Below are positions 1 through 5,822 of a stretch of 5,822 nucleotides of DNA, one piece after another. The translations under genes and the position numbers were made by a program. How positions within the stretch are numbered: position 1 is the stretch's first letter; every line of letters begins with the position of its first letter. The stretch is from Proteobacteria bacterium UBA1847. GTDB lineage: Bacteria; Pseudomonadota; Gammaproteobacteria; Steroidobacterales; Woeseiaceae. Location of the stretch: positions 1-5,822 of the forward strand of contig DDIP01000394.1 of NCBI GenBank assembly GCA_002338605.1, given 5' to 3'. The notes below the pieces were generated by a model that saw only the letters and a list, made by a program, of their open reading frames with translations, did not search any database and was not told the origin of the DNA.

Positions 1-1111
1 GACAGGCGAACGGAATACGCTGGGTCTGCGGGGGCGCGGCGTTTTCGTTTGCATCAGCCCCTGGAACTTTCCACTCGCGATTTTCACGGGGCAGGTTGCG
101 GCGGCGCTGGCGGCGGGTAATGCCGTGCTTGCAAAGCCGGCGGAGCAGACGCCGCTGGTTGCGTTTCGGGCGGTTCAACTCATGCTTGAGGCTGGCGTTC
201 CGTCCAATGTGCTGCACTTCCTTCCCGGCGACGGTGCCCGTGTGGGTGGTCATGCTGTTGCGGATCCACGGGTTGCGGGCGTTGCGTTTACCGGATCGAC
301 AGAAACGGCACGGGTAATCAACAAGTCGCTGGCACAACGCGACGGGCCTATCGCCGTATTCATCGCTGAGACGGGTGGACAAAATGCGATGTTTGTCGAT
401 AGCTCGGCGCTACCCGAACAGGTTGTACTTGACAGTGTCTACTCGGCGTTCAATAGCGCGGGACAGCGCTGTTCGGCTTTGCGCCTTTTGTGCCTGCAGG
501 ACGAGATCGCACCGCGCGTCATCGAATTGCTGCAAGGGCACATGGATGAACTCTCTATTGCGGACCCCGCCATGCTCGACACCGATGTGGGCCCTGCAAT
601 CGATGATGAAGCACGTGCGCTTCTTGAAGAACACGTTGAGCGCATGCAGACAGAGGCGGAAATACTGCATCGCTGTGAACTACCAGAGGCAACCCGGACG
701 GGGACGTTTTTTGCGCCGACCCTGGTCGAAATTGGCAGCGTCGATGTCTTGCAGCGTGAGGTTTTCGGACCGGTGTTGCATGTCTTGAGATACAAGAGCA
801 AGAAACTCAACGCAACGGTGGAAGCGATCAATGCCACCGGTTACGGGCTGACGATGGGGCTGCATAGTCGAATCGATTCACGCGCTGCAAAGTTGGCGGA
901 GTTGTCAGGCGCTGGGAATATCTACATCAATCGAAACATGATCGGTGCAGTCGTCGGGGTCCAACCATTCGGTGGTCGTGGGTTGTCGGGTACCGGACCC
1001 AAGGCCGGTGGACCTCACTATTTGCCGCGGTTCGCAAGCGAATACACCGTCAGTAACAACATCTCGGCCGTCGGTGGCAACGCGAGCCTGCTGTCTCTTG
1101 GGGGCGACTGA
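1..1111 (+). CDS. putA: Bifunctional proline dehydrogenase / L-glutamate gamma-semialdehyde dehydrogenase PutA, C-terminal part (5' end outside window)
   Basis: PutA oxidises proline to P5C with FAD, then oxidises glutamate semialdehyde to glutamate with NAD+. Only the second, aldehyde dehydrogenase domain is in the window: the frame is open from base 2 and gives 369 residues before TGA at 1109-1111. Seen: the substrate/oxyanion motif SPWNF (Asn22 of the fragment), the nucleotide-binding region KPAEQTP and FTGSTE, the general-base motif AETGG (Glu123), the nucleophile motif SAGQRCSALR (Cys157), REVFGPVLHV, and the end motif QPFGGRGLSGTGPKAGGP. The Glu-to-Cys spacing of 34 matches E. coli PutA as I recall it (Glu883, Cys917). 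The protein ends about 40 residues after GTGPKAGGP, so it lacks the extra C-terminal domain of long PutAs; the type without that domain is inferred. The N-terminal proline dehydrogenase half cannot be checked. A stand-alone P5C dehydrogenase is the alternative, but the similarity is PutA-like throughout. Confidence 0.93.
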   Translation, partial: TGERNTLGLRGRGVFVCISPWNFPLAIFTGQVAAALAAGNAVLAKPAEQTPLVAFRAVQLMLEAGVPSNVLHFLPGDGARVGGHAVADPRVAGVAFTGSTETARVINKSLAQRDGPIAVFIAETGGQNAMFVDSSALPEQVVLDSVYSAFNSAGQRCSALRLLCLQDEIAPRVIELLQGHMDELSIADPAMLDTDVGPAIDDEARALLEEHVERMQTEAEILHRCELPEATRTGTFFAPTLVEIGSVDVLQREVFGPVLHVLRYKSKKLNATVEAINATGYGLTMGLHSRIDSRAAKLAELSGAGNIYINRNMIGAVVGVQPFGGRGLSGTGPKAGGPHYLPRFASEYTVSNNISAVGGNASLLSLGGD

Positions 1112-2469
1112 TGGCCGCTATCAGCATCTTCGATATCTTTAAGGTAGGTATCGGTCCGTCGAGTTCGCACACCGTTGGCCCGATGAAAGCGGCACTTGCG
1201 TTCGCAGACAGTCTTGCCGGCGCATCGGATGCCGTTGCCAGCATTGAAGTTTCATTGCACGGTTCCCTCGCGTGGACCGGCAAGGGGCATGGAACCGATT
1301 CGGCGATTCTGCTCGGCTTGAGCGGACTGGCACCAGACACAATTGACCCGGACTCGGTCGAAGGAAGGCTGAGGAGGATTCACAGCGAGAAGAAACTCGA
1401 CGTGCCGGGCATTGGAGAGCTGGAATTCGATCCCCAGGTGCACTTGATTTTCGATTACGAAGTCGAATTGCCACGCCATACCAATGGAATGAAATTCATT
1501 GCCAAAAGCGGCGCAGGCGCAGTGCTGGCCGAGGAGCTCTACTATTCGTTGGGTGGCGGGTTCATTGCACACAATGACGAACCGGAACCGCTGCCGCAAG
1601 AGGGCGAGCCACCGTTCCCGTACACGACCAGTGCCACCTTGTTGCAGCGCGCCGCGGATAACGATCTCAGCATTGCTGAACTCGTATACCGCAACGAGAC
1701 ATCGTGGCGACCGGCAGCGGAAGTCGATCAACGCATCGCGACACTGTGCCAGGCAATGCGTGATTGTGTCGCTCGAGGTCTGCGCACCGAAGGCGTGCTT
1801 CCCGGCAAAATGGCGGTACTGCGTCGCGCACACAAGCTCAACAAACGCCTGCTGAGCCGAACGGTCGCATCACCTCTGCAGGCAATGGAGTGGGTCAATG
1901 CCTATGCGATCGCCGTGAACGAAGAGAACGCCTCGGGCGGGCGCGTTGTCACTTCACCGACCAACGGGGCCGCAGGCATTATCCCGGCGGTGCTCATGTA
2001 CTACGAGCAGTTCGTACCCGGTGCCAATGAAGAGGGTACCCGCAACTACCTTTTAACTGCGGGCGCGATCGGCGTTCTGTATAAGACCAATGCGTCGATA
2101 TCCGGTGCCGAAATGGGTTGCCAGGGGGAAGTGGGTGTCGCCTGCTCAATGGCCGCCGGCGGGCTCGCTGCCGCACTCGGTGGTTCGAATGACCATGTCG
2201 AGGAGGCGGCCGAAATCGGCATGGAGCACAATCTCGGACTGACTTGCGACCCCATCGGAGGGCTGGTGCAAATTCCGTGCATCGAGCGCAATGCGATGGG
2301 CGCGGTCAAGGCGATTAATGCCGCGCAACTTGCCATGCATGGCGACGGGACGCACAAAGTGACGCTTGACCAGGTTATCGAAACGATGCGCCAAACCGGC
2401 TTGGACATGTCGTCGCATTATAAGGAAACGTCGAAGGGCGGACTGGCTGTCAACGTACCCGAATGTTGA
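1111..2469 (+). CDS. sdaA: L-serine dehydratase (L-serine ammonia-lyase), iron-sulfur-dependent, single-chain form
   Basis: This cytosolic [4Fe-4S] enzyme deaminates L-serine to pyruvate and ammonia. The 452-residue product is the full length of one-chain bacterial enzymes. It starts with the family signature [20 protein letters not shown] (residues 4-23); the catalytic domain holds [14 protein letters not shown]. Cluster-ligand candidates are Cys337, Cys379 (LTCDPIGG) and Cys390 ([10 protein letters not shown]), and the last residue is Cys452 (NVPEC). The spacings 42, 11 and 62 match the Legionella enzyme as I recall it (Cys343, 385, 396 and C-terminal 458), where the terminal Cys folds into the active site and caps the cluster; that role here is inferred. 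ATG 1111 shares its A with the upstream putA stop, behind a run of five G (1100-1104) six bases before the ATG. The gene probably depends on SUF or a similar system for its cluster. Its last eight sense codons before Cys452 form one arm of a long inverted repeat. Confidence 0.96.
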   Translation: MAAISIFDIFKVGIGPSSSHTVGPMKAALAFADSLAGASDAVASIEVSLHGSLAWTGKGHGTDSAILLGLSGLAPDTIDPDSVEGRLRRIHSEKKLDVPGIGELEFDPQVHLIFDYEVELPRHTNGMKFIAKSGAGAVLAEELYYSLGGGFIAHNDEPEPLPQEGEPPFPYTTSATLLQRAADNDLSIAELVYRNETSWRPAAEVDQRIATLCQAMRDCVARGLRTEGVLPGKMAVLRRAHKLNKRLLSRTVASPLQAMEWVNAYAIAVNEENASGGRVVTSPTNGAAGIIPAVLMYYEQFVPGANEEGTRNYLLTAGAIGVLYKTNASISGAEMGCQGEVGVACSMAAGGLAAALGGSNDHVEEAAEIGMEHNLGLTCDPIGGLVQIPCIERNAMGAVKAINAAQLAMHGDGTHKVTLDQVIETMRQTGLDMSSHYKETSKGGLAVNVPEC

Positions 2470-2523
2470 GGTGCGGCGGGAGGTTTCAGGCGTTCAGCTT
2501 CGGGTAGTCGTAGACTGCCAGTC
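2441..2523. repeat. Long imperfect inverted repeat spanning the convergent sdaA/sixA ends
   Basis: Arm 2441-2463 (GACTGGC, GTC, ACG, TACCCGAA as paired blocks) is complementary to arm 2499-2523. There are 21 Watson-Crick pairs in 23 positions, mismatches T2448/T2516 and A2452/A2512, and one 2-base bulge (2507-2508). The 35-base loop (2464-2498) holds both stop codons, TGA 2467-2469 for sdaA and the complement of TGA at 2486-2488 for sixA. A transcript of either strand could therefore form the stem. No U-tract follows the stem in either direction, so this is not a classical intrinsic terminator. A role in 3'-end formation, RNA protection or attenuation of convergent readthrough is inferred. 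The pairing itself is read directly from the sequence. Confidence 0.85.
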
Positions 2524-2980
2524 TTGTTACGGGTCGTGTGTACAAACTCCAGTCATCGGATTCGACTTCGACAGAGAAAATACCGGCGGTTGGCAAGTTG
2601 TCGCAAATGCCGGGGACCAGGAAGTTGGCGAACTCCGTCAAGCCCGGATTGTGGCCGACAAGCATCAGGTTGTTGAACCCTTCATCCTGGGCGACAACGG
2701 TATCGAGCAGCGTATCCAGCGATGCCAGGTAGAGGGTATTTTCACGTTGCAGGAATTCAATCGGGTAATTGATTTCACGCGCGATGATTCGTGCCGTTTC
2801 CCAAGCGCGTACGGCCGGGCTCGAAATAATCAATGATGGTCGAATGCCATGACCGCCGATTCGTCGACCTATTTCGGGTGCATCCCGCTCTCCTCGGCGA
2901 TTCAACGGACGTTCCCGGTCCGACAGACTGGAATCCTCCCAGCTGGATTTGGCATGTCTAACTAATGTTAATGTTTTCAT
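2486..2980 (-). CDS. sixA: SixA-type phosphohistidine phosphatase (histidine phosphatase superfamily)
   Basis: The 164-residue protein belongs to the histidine phosphatase (phosphoglycerate mutase-like) superfamily in its short SixA form. Seen: N-terminal RHA variant of the RHG motif, LTLVRHAKSSW, with Arg8 and His9 (the phospho-acceptor in the family); ERPLNRRGERDAP (residues 23-35); SSPAVRAWETA with Arg58; and LMLVGHNPGL with the second active-site His110. E. coli SixA is about the same length and dephosphorylates a phosphohistidine on a phosphotransfer protein. The KSSW subgroup seen here is widespread but its substrate is not settled, so only phosphatase activity is claimed. ATG 2980 is the only start that keeps the first beta strand and RHA. 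No Shine-Dalgarno sequence precedes it; instead the initiation region is very AT-rich and the first codons (AAA ACA TTA ACA TTA GTT AGA) are unlike the rest of the window. It follows sufT by 25 bases on the same strand and may be the last gene of the suf operon. Its 3' end carries the other arm of the inverted repeat. Confidence 0.9.
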   Translation of the reverse strand: MKTLTLVRHAKSSWEDSSLSDRERPLNRRGERDAPEIGRRIGGHGIRPSLIISSPAVRAWETARIIAREINYPIEFLQRENTLYLASLDTLLDTVVAQDEGFNNLMLVGHNPGLTEFANFLVPGICDNLPTAGIFSVEVESDDWSLYTRPVTRLAVYDYPKLNA

Positions 2981-3010
2981 GAATTTACGTAACTTAATTC
3001 GAAAATTACA
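2961..3010. promoter_or_regulatory. AT-rich sufT/sixA junction with small palindromes and three in-frame TAA stops
   Basis: Only 11 of these 50 bases are G or C, far below the rest of the window. The stretch covers the end of sufT, the 25-base gap and the first sixA codons. In the sufT frame there are three TAA codons in a row of eight (starting at 3008, 2996 and 2987 on the minus strand). TTACGTAA (2985-2992) is a perfect 8-base palindrome inside a 14-base near-palindrome (2982-2995). TAATT/AATTA (2995-2999, 3004-3008) could pair around a UUCG loop in the minus-strand RNA, though the stem is all A-U. No convincing -35/-10 pair is visible. The likely role is an unstructured initiation region for SD-less sixA; an operator or a weak internal promoter is possible but unproven. 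Confidence 0.4.
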
Positions 3011-3557
3011 TTAACCCGGTTTGCAAGCGTGCTTCCTCGGACATCAGCCCAACATTCCACGGCGGATCGAATACGAGCTCGACCGACACATCTGCGATCG
3101 TCGGGATGATCGCGATTTTTTCTCGCGCGTCGGCAACCAGAATCTCGCCCATTCCACATCCCGGCGCCGTGAGTGTCATTTCGACGGCGACGGATCGCTC
3201 GCCATTGCCAAGCGGTGTCACATCGCAACGGTAAACCAGGCCGAGATTGACAATATCGACCGGAATTTCAGGATCGTAGCAGGTTTTCAACTGTTCCCAG
3301 ATCACGGCTTCGATATCGGCATCCGTCGCGTTCTCCGGAATCTTAGGTGGCGGTACCGGCTCCTTGCCCAGTGCATCGGCATCGGAGCCTGAGACACGAA
3401 AAAGGTTGCCTTCGACATACACGGTGAAACTTCCGCCCAGCGCCTGCGTTATGAAGCCGCTCGTGCCGGCGCGCAGTGTCAGTTCCTCGCCAGCAGGAAT
3501 GATGACCGCCTGGACGTCGCGTGTCAGTGAAAAGGGCTCGTTAGTGTGGCCGAACAT
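3006..3557 (-). CDS. sufT: Putative Fe-S cluster assembly factor SufT (MIP18/DUF59 family, long SufT form)
   Basis: SufT is a cytosolic accessory factor in iron-sulfur protein maturation, best known from Staphylococcus aureus, where it matters when cluster demand is high. The 183-residue product has an N-terminal part of about 70 residues seen in the long SufT form (IIPAGEELTLRAGTSGFITQ, then FTVYVEGNLFRVSG) and a C-terminal MIP18/DUF59 domain from about residue 78. That domain shows CYDPEIPVDIVNLGLVY (93-109), MTLTAPGCGMG with the conserved Cys134, and FDPPWN (163-168). The frame stays open for 109 codons further upstream, but that part is Arg-rich, overlaps sufU antiparallel to nothing known and lacks family similarity. 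I therefore chose ATG 3557, eight bases after the sufU stop, with GGAG (3569-3572) 11 bases before it. Its place after sufU in a SUF operon agrees with the call. Confidence 0.93.
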   Translation of the reverse strand: MFGHTNEPFSLTRDVQAVIIPAGEELTLRAGTSGFITQALGGSFTVYVEGNLFRVSGSDADALGKEPVPPPKIPENATDADIEAVIWEQLKTCYDPEIPVDIVNLGLVYRCDVTPLGNGERSVAVEMTLTAPGCGMGEILVADAREKIAIIPTIADVSVELVFDPPWNVGLMSEEARLQTGLM

Positions 3558-3565
3558 GTGTGTTC

Positions 3566-4042
3566 TTACTCCGTGGTCGTCAGTGGTTGCTGGTGTAGAG
3601 CGGCGTGCAGCGCATGCCACGCAAGTGTCGCGCACTTGATGCGCGATGGGTGTTCCCGCACACCGTCGAGGGCATGCAGTTTGTCGAAGCCCACCGCTGC
3701 CGGCAGTGCTTCGGGATTCGTACCTTGGGTCAAACGCTGTGTGAAAGCAGTGAAGCAGGCCTGTGCGTCTGCGACGCAAAGCTGTTTTACGGTTTCCGTT
3801 AGCAATGACGCGGATGCCAGTGAGATCGCACAACCGGATCCTTCGAAGCTGATGCTGTCGATCCTGCTGCCCGCATCGATGCACAGATACAGGCTCAGCC
3901 GGTCACCGCATAGCGGATTGATGCCTTCGGCGTTATGCGTTGCCGCAGCCAGCCGACCGAAATTTCGTGGCTTCGTCGCATGATCGAGAATCAGCTCTCG
4001 ATAAAGGTTCTGTAACTGCGGATTGTCGACTGCTGCGTTCAC
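3566..4042 (-). CDS. sufU: SufU-type Fe-S cluster assembly sulfurtransferase (IscU-like fold)
   Basis: SufU takes persulfide sulfur from SufS and passes it to the SufBCD scaffold. In Bacillus subtilis it is zinc-bound and not a true scaffold. The 158-residue product begins like the family (LYRELILDHATKPRNFG) and keeps the three cysteines and the aspartate of the zinc/sulfur site: NPLCGD (Cys45, Asp47), GSGCAIS (Cys71) and IKCATLAWHAL (Cys137). The long Cys71-Cys137 interval and the ending CATLAWHAL are SufU hallmarks; IscU is shorter here and has a LPPVKLHCS-type motif, which is absent. The start is GTG 4042, overlapping the sufS stop by four bases (GTGA), with a weak AGG (4050-4052) seven bases upstream. 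Tight linkage to sufS supports a SufS-SufU pair in place of SufS-SufE. The sufU product's last codons carry the sufT ribosome binding site. Confidence 0.94.
   Translation of the reverse strand: MNAAVDNPQLQNLYRELILDHATKPRNFGRLAAATHNAEGINPLCGDRLSLYLCIDAGSRIDSISFEGSGCAISLASASLLTETVKQLCVADAQACFTAFTQRLTQGTNPEALPAAVGFDKLHALDGVREHPSRIKCATLAWHALHAALHQQPLTTTE
3569..3572 (-). promoter_or_regulatory. Ribosome binding site of sufT, inside the end of sufU
   Basis: Minus-strand GGAG lies 11 bases before ATG 3557 and overlaps the last sense codons of sufU; the sufU stop TAA (3566-3568) falls between the site and the sufT start. The spacing is a little long. It supports the short sufT start over the upstream extension and suggests reinitiation by ribosomes finishing sufU. 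Confidence 0.55.
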
Positions 4043-5280
4043 GCGAAAACCTGTCGTGCTTTTTCGAGTCCCGCTATGAGTCGGTCAATGTCGTCGTGGT
4101 TGTTGTAAAGACCCAGCGATGCCCTGGCAGTGCCCGGCAGACCCAATCGCTGCATGACCGGCATTGCGCAGTGGTGGCCAGTACGAATGGCAATGCCCTG
4201 ATGGTCCAAAATAGTGCCAAGGTCGTGCGGATGGATCTCATTCAGCATGAACGATTGAACGCTTGCCTGTTGCCGTGCCGTGCCAACCAGGCGCATACCC
4301 TCGATGGTTGATAATTGCTGCACCATATAGTCGTGCAGCGAAGTTTCATGGTGGCTGATAGCCTCCATGCCAATTGCTGACAGGTAGTCAACGGCCGCAC
4401 CGAGCCCGACGACACCGGAAATATTGGGTGTGCCTGCTTCAAACTTGTACGGCAGATCGTTGAAGACGGTCTTATCGAAGCTCACTTCCAGGATCATGTC
4501 GCCGCCACCCTGGTACGGTGGCATCGATTCGAGCACCGACTCCCGGCCCCACAAAACTCCGGTGCCCGTCGGTCCAAACATCTTGTGTCCGGAAAATGCG
4601 TAGAAATCACAGCCCAAAGCCTGCACATCAACGGGCATGTGTGGAACACCCTGAGCGCCATCGACCAGTACCGTGATACCGGCCTGTTTGGCGCGCCGAA
4701 TGATATCGTGCAGCGGATTGATGCTGCCCAGGGCGTTTGATACGTGGCCAATACCGAGTAACCTGACCCGCCCGGTCATCAACTCGTACAGTTCATCCAG
4801 TTCGACTTCACCACGGTCGTTTATGGGTGCAACGATCAGTTCGGCACCTGTCTGCTCGCAAACCAGCTGCCAGGGCACGATGTTGGAGTGATGTTCAAGT
4901 GAGGTAATCAAGACCTGGTCACCTGGTTTCAGCATCCCGCGACAATAGCTCTGGGCGACGAGGTTTATGGATTCAGTCGTGCCGCTGGTCAGAATGATCT
5001 CAGCACGGCTGTTCGCGTTGATGAATTCACAAAGCTTGTCGCGCGCTCCCTCATACAACTCCGTCGCACGATGACTTAATGTGTGAACGCCACGGTGAAC
5101 ATTGGCATGGTCTTCGCGCTGGTAGCGTGCAACCGCTTCGATGACCGGAGTCGGTTGCTGTGCCGATGCCGCGCTGTCGAGATAGACCAGCGGTTGCCCG
5201 TTTACGGTTTGGTGCAGCCCTGGGAAATCACTGCGATAGTCGCTGAAGTCCCGGATGGGCTGGCTTTGCGGCAGGTTCAC
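4039..5280 (-). CDS. sufS: Cysteine desulfurase SufS (group II, PLP-dependent)
   Basis: SufS removes sulfur from L-cysteine, giving alanine and an enzyme-bound persulfide for Fe-S cluster assembly. The 413-residue product has the family layout: DFSDYRSDFPGL at the N-terminus, LDSAASAQQP, HRGVHTLS, TSGTTESINLV, LEHHSNIVPW with His130 stacking on PLP, VDGAQG with Asp207, SGHKMFGPTGTG with the PLP Lys233, the group II nucleophile loop RTGHHCAMP with Cys371, and Arg386. All these fall seven residues after the E. coli SufS positions as I recall them (His123, Asp200, Lys226, Cys364, Arg379), so no key residue is missing. Start: an ATG 22 codons upstream (5346) lies deep in sufD and adds residues not typical of the family. 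GTG 5280 has AGGAG eight bases before it and forms a GTGA overlap with the sufD stop, so it is preferred. The downstream end overlaps sufU in the same way. Confidence 0.97.
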   Translation of the reverse strand: MNLPQSQPIRDFSDYRSDFPGLHQTVNGQPLVYLDSAASAQQPTPVIEAVARYQREDHANVHRGVHTLSHRATELYEGARDKLCEFINANSRAEIILTSGTTESINLVAQSYCRGMLKPGDQVLITSLEHHSNIVPWQLVCEQTGAELIVAPINDRGEVELDELYELMTGRVRLLGIGHVSNALGSINPLHDIIRRAKQAGITVLVDGAQGVPHMPVDVQALGCDFYAFSGHKMFGPTGTGVLWGRESVLESMPPYQGGGDMILEVSFDKTVFNDLPYKFEAGTPNISGVVGLGAAVDYLSAIGMEAISHHETSLHDYMVQQLSTIEGMRLVGTARQQASVQSFMLNEIHPHDLGTILDHQGIAIRTGHHCAMPVMQRLGLPGTARASLGLYNNHDDIDRLIAGLEKARQVFA

Positions 5281-5822
5281 GAAATGGACTCCTGCATCAG
5301 GATGTTCAGTCGCGCTTCGACCAATGCCGCAATGGTTTCTCTGCATGCGTCGACCGGTGCCCGGTTGACCAGGTCTTCCGCGAAGGCGCGCATCAGAATT
5401 TGCCTTGCCTCGCGCCGGTCGAGGCCGCGTGTGCGCAAGTAGAACAGGGCCGCGTCATCGAGTTGACCGACCGTCGTGCCATGACTGCACTTGACCTCGT
5501 CAGCATAAATTTCGAGTTCCGGCTTGGCATCAATCTCCGCATGGTCGGACAGCAGCAGGTTGTGATTGGATTGCTGCGCGTCTGTGCCGTCGGCGCCTTT
5601 GTGGACGATCGCCTTGCCATTCCAGACACAGCGGCAACGCCCGTTCAGAATGCCGCGATATTCCTGGGACGAGGTAGCTGGTCCAACGCGGTGGTCGACA
5701 CGCGTGTGATTGTCGATATGCTGTCCCTCGCCAGCCAGATAGAGCCCGTTGAAGCTTGCGTGTGCTCCTGGCTCGTTCAGATCGATCTCAAGATCGTTGC
5801 GAATCAGACCGCCACCAACCTT
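5277..5822 (-). CDS. sufD: Fe-S cluster assembly scaffold protein SufD, C-terminal part (5' end outside window)
   Basis: SufD pairs with SufB and the ATPase SufC in the SufBC2D scaffold that builds and delivers Fe-S clusters. The minus frame is open from the window edge (codon 5822-5820) for 181 residues to TGA 5279-5277. Seen in order: LNEPGAHASFNGLYLAGEGQ and HIDNHTRVDH (turns of the beta-helix core), SSQEYRGIL, VHKGADGTDAQQSNHNLLL, KPELEIYADEVKCSHGTTVGQ, then a helical end with ALFYLRTRGLDRREAR. The Cys112 and His114 of the fragment align with E. coli SufD Cys358 and His360, of which His360 is needed for cluster assembly. SufB has a similar C-terminal region, but the KPELEIYADEVKCSH context followed by sufS fits SufD; the spacing to sufS rules out an intervening gene. 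The stop overlaps the sufS GTG by four bases. Confidence 0.93.
   Translation of the reverse strand, partial: KVGGGLIRNDLEIDLNEPGAHASFNGLYLAGEGQHIDNHTRVDHRVGPATSSQEYRGILNGRCRCVWNGKAIVHKGADGTDAQQSNHNLLLSDHAEIDAKPELEIYADEVKCSHGTTVGQLDDAALFYLRTRGLDRREARQILMRAFAEDLVNRAPVDACRETIAALVEARLNILMQESIS
5289..5293 (-). promoter_or_regulatory. Ribosome binding site deciding the GTG start of sufS
   Basis: Minus-strand AGGAG lies eight bases before GTG 5280 and inside the last codons of sufD. It is the strongest Shine-Dalgarno match among the junctions read here. It supports GTG 5280 over the in-frame ATG at 5346, which would make a 62-base-plus overlap with sufD. Confidence 0.75.

Noticed and set aside
125..127. 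PutA-frame start at 125 (GTG)
   Set aside because: The frame is open back to the window edge and encodes the conserved SPWNF motif upstream, so the gene begins outside the window.
439..837. 132-codon minus-strand open frame in the putA region
   Set aside because: It is antisense to conserved PutA sequence and has no family-like motifs.
1252..1833. 193-codon minus-strand open frame across sdaA
   Set aside because: A shadow of sdaA: low-complexity Arg/Cys-rich translation without recognisable motifs, while the plus strand encodes a clear enzyme.
2441..2540. Classical Rho-independent terminator
   Set aside because: The stem is strong but no T-run follows it on the plus strand (TTGTTACGGG) or on the minus strand; the loop is also long.
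2981..3040. Sigma70-like promoter for sixA (TTGCAA with AT-rich downstream bases)
   Set aside because: No hexamer resembling TATAAT lies 16-18 bases after TTGCAA; the match does not rise above what an AT-rich patch gives.
3558..3884. 109-codon upstream extension of the sufT frame
   Set aside because: It lies entirely over sufU in another frame, is rich in Arg and Cys, shows no family similarity, and ATG 3557 gives the normal SufT length with an SD.
5281..5346. Longer SufS from ATG 5346
   Set aside because: It would overlap sufD by 70 bases and add 22 atypical residues; GTG 5280 has a good AGGAG and a 4-base overlap.
5393..5629. 78-codon minus-strand open frame
   Set aside because: It is out of frame with sufD, which is clearly coding through the same bases.

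Overview
The window holds six protein-coding genes packed almost end to end in two convergent blocks, with no RNA gene, insertion sequence or CRISPR array visible. Base composition is fairly GC-rich, and the PutA, SufD, SufS and SdaA sequences are of proteobacterial type. A gammaproteobacterium is the best guess (inference from protein similarity recalled from memory; no search was possible). The organism is not one I can name.

Plus-strand block (1-2469): the C-terminal part of a bifunctional proline-utilisation flavoprotein, PutA (P5C dehydrogenase domain only; the rest lies upstream), followed by sdaA, a complete one-chain iron-sulfur L-serine dehydratase. The PutA stop and the sdaA start share one base (TGATG), so the two are very likely co-transcribed and translationally coupled. 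Together they would feed proline (to glutamate) and serine (to pyruvate plus ammonia) into central metabolism.

Minus-strand block (5822 down to 2486): the end of sufD, then sufS, sufU, sufT and a sixA-type histidine phosphatase. This is the distal part of a SUF iron-sulfur cluster assembly operon (sufB and sufC would be expected beyond the right edge). SufS mobilises sulfur from cysteine, SufU accepts it, SufD is part of the SufBCD scaffold, and SufT is an accessory maturation factor. The sufD/sufS and sufS/sufU junctions are both 4-base GTGA overlaps with GTG starts. The sulfur acceptor is SufU, not the SufE more usual in model proteobacteria. The sixA gene follows sufT after a 25-base AT-rich gap.

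The two blocks meet tail to tail with only 16 bases between the sdaA and sixA stop codons. The least expected structure in the window lies here: a long imperfect inverted repeat (2441-2463 against 2499-2523, 21 of 23 positions complementary plus a 2-base bulge). Its arms are inside the last codons of both genes and its 35-base loop carries both stop codons. It is a candidate bidirectional 3'-end structure or a trace of templated inverted duplication.
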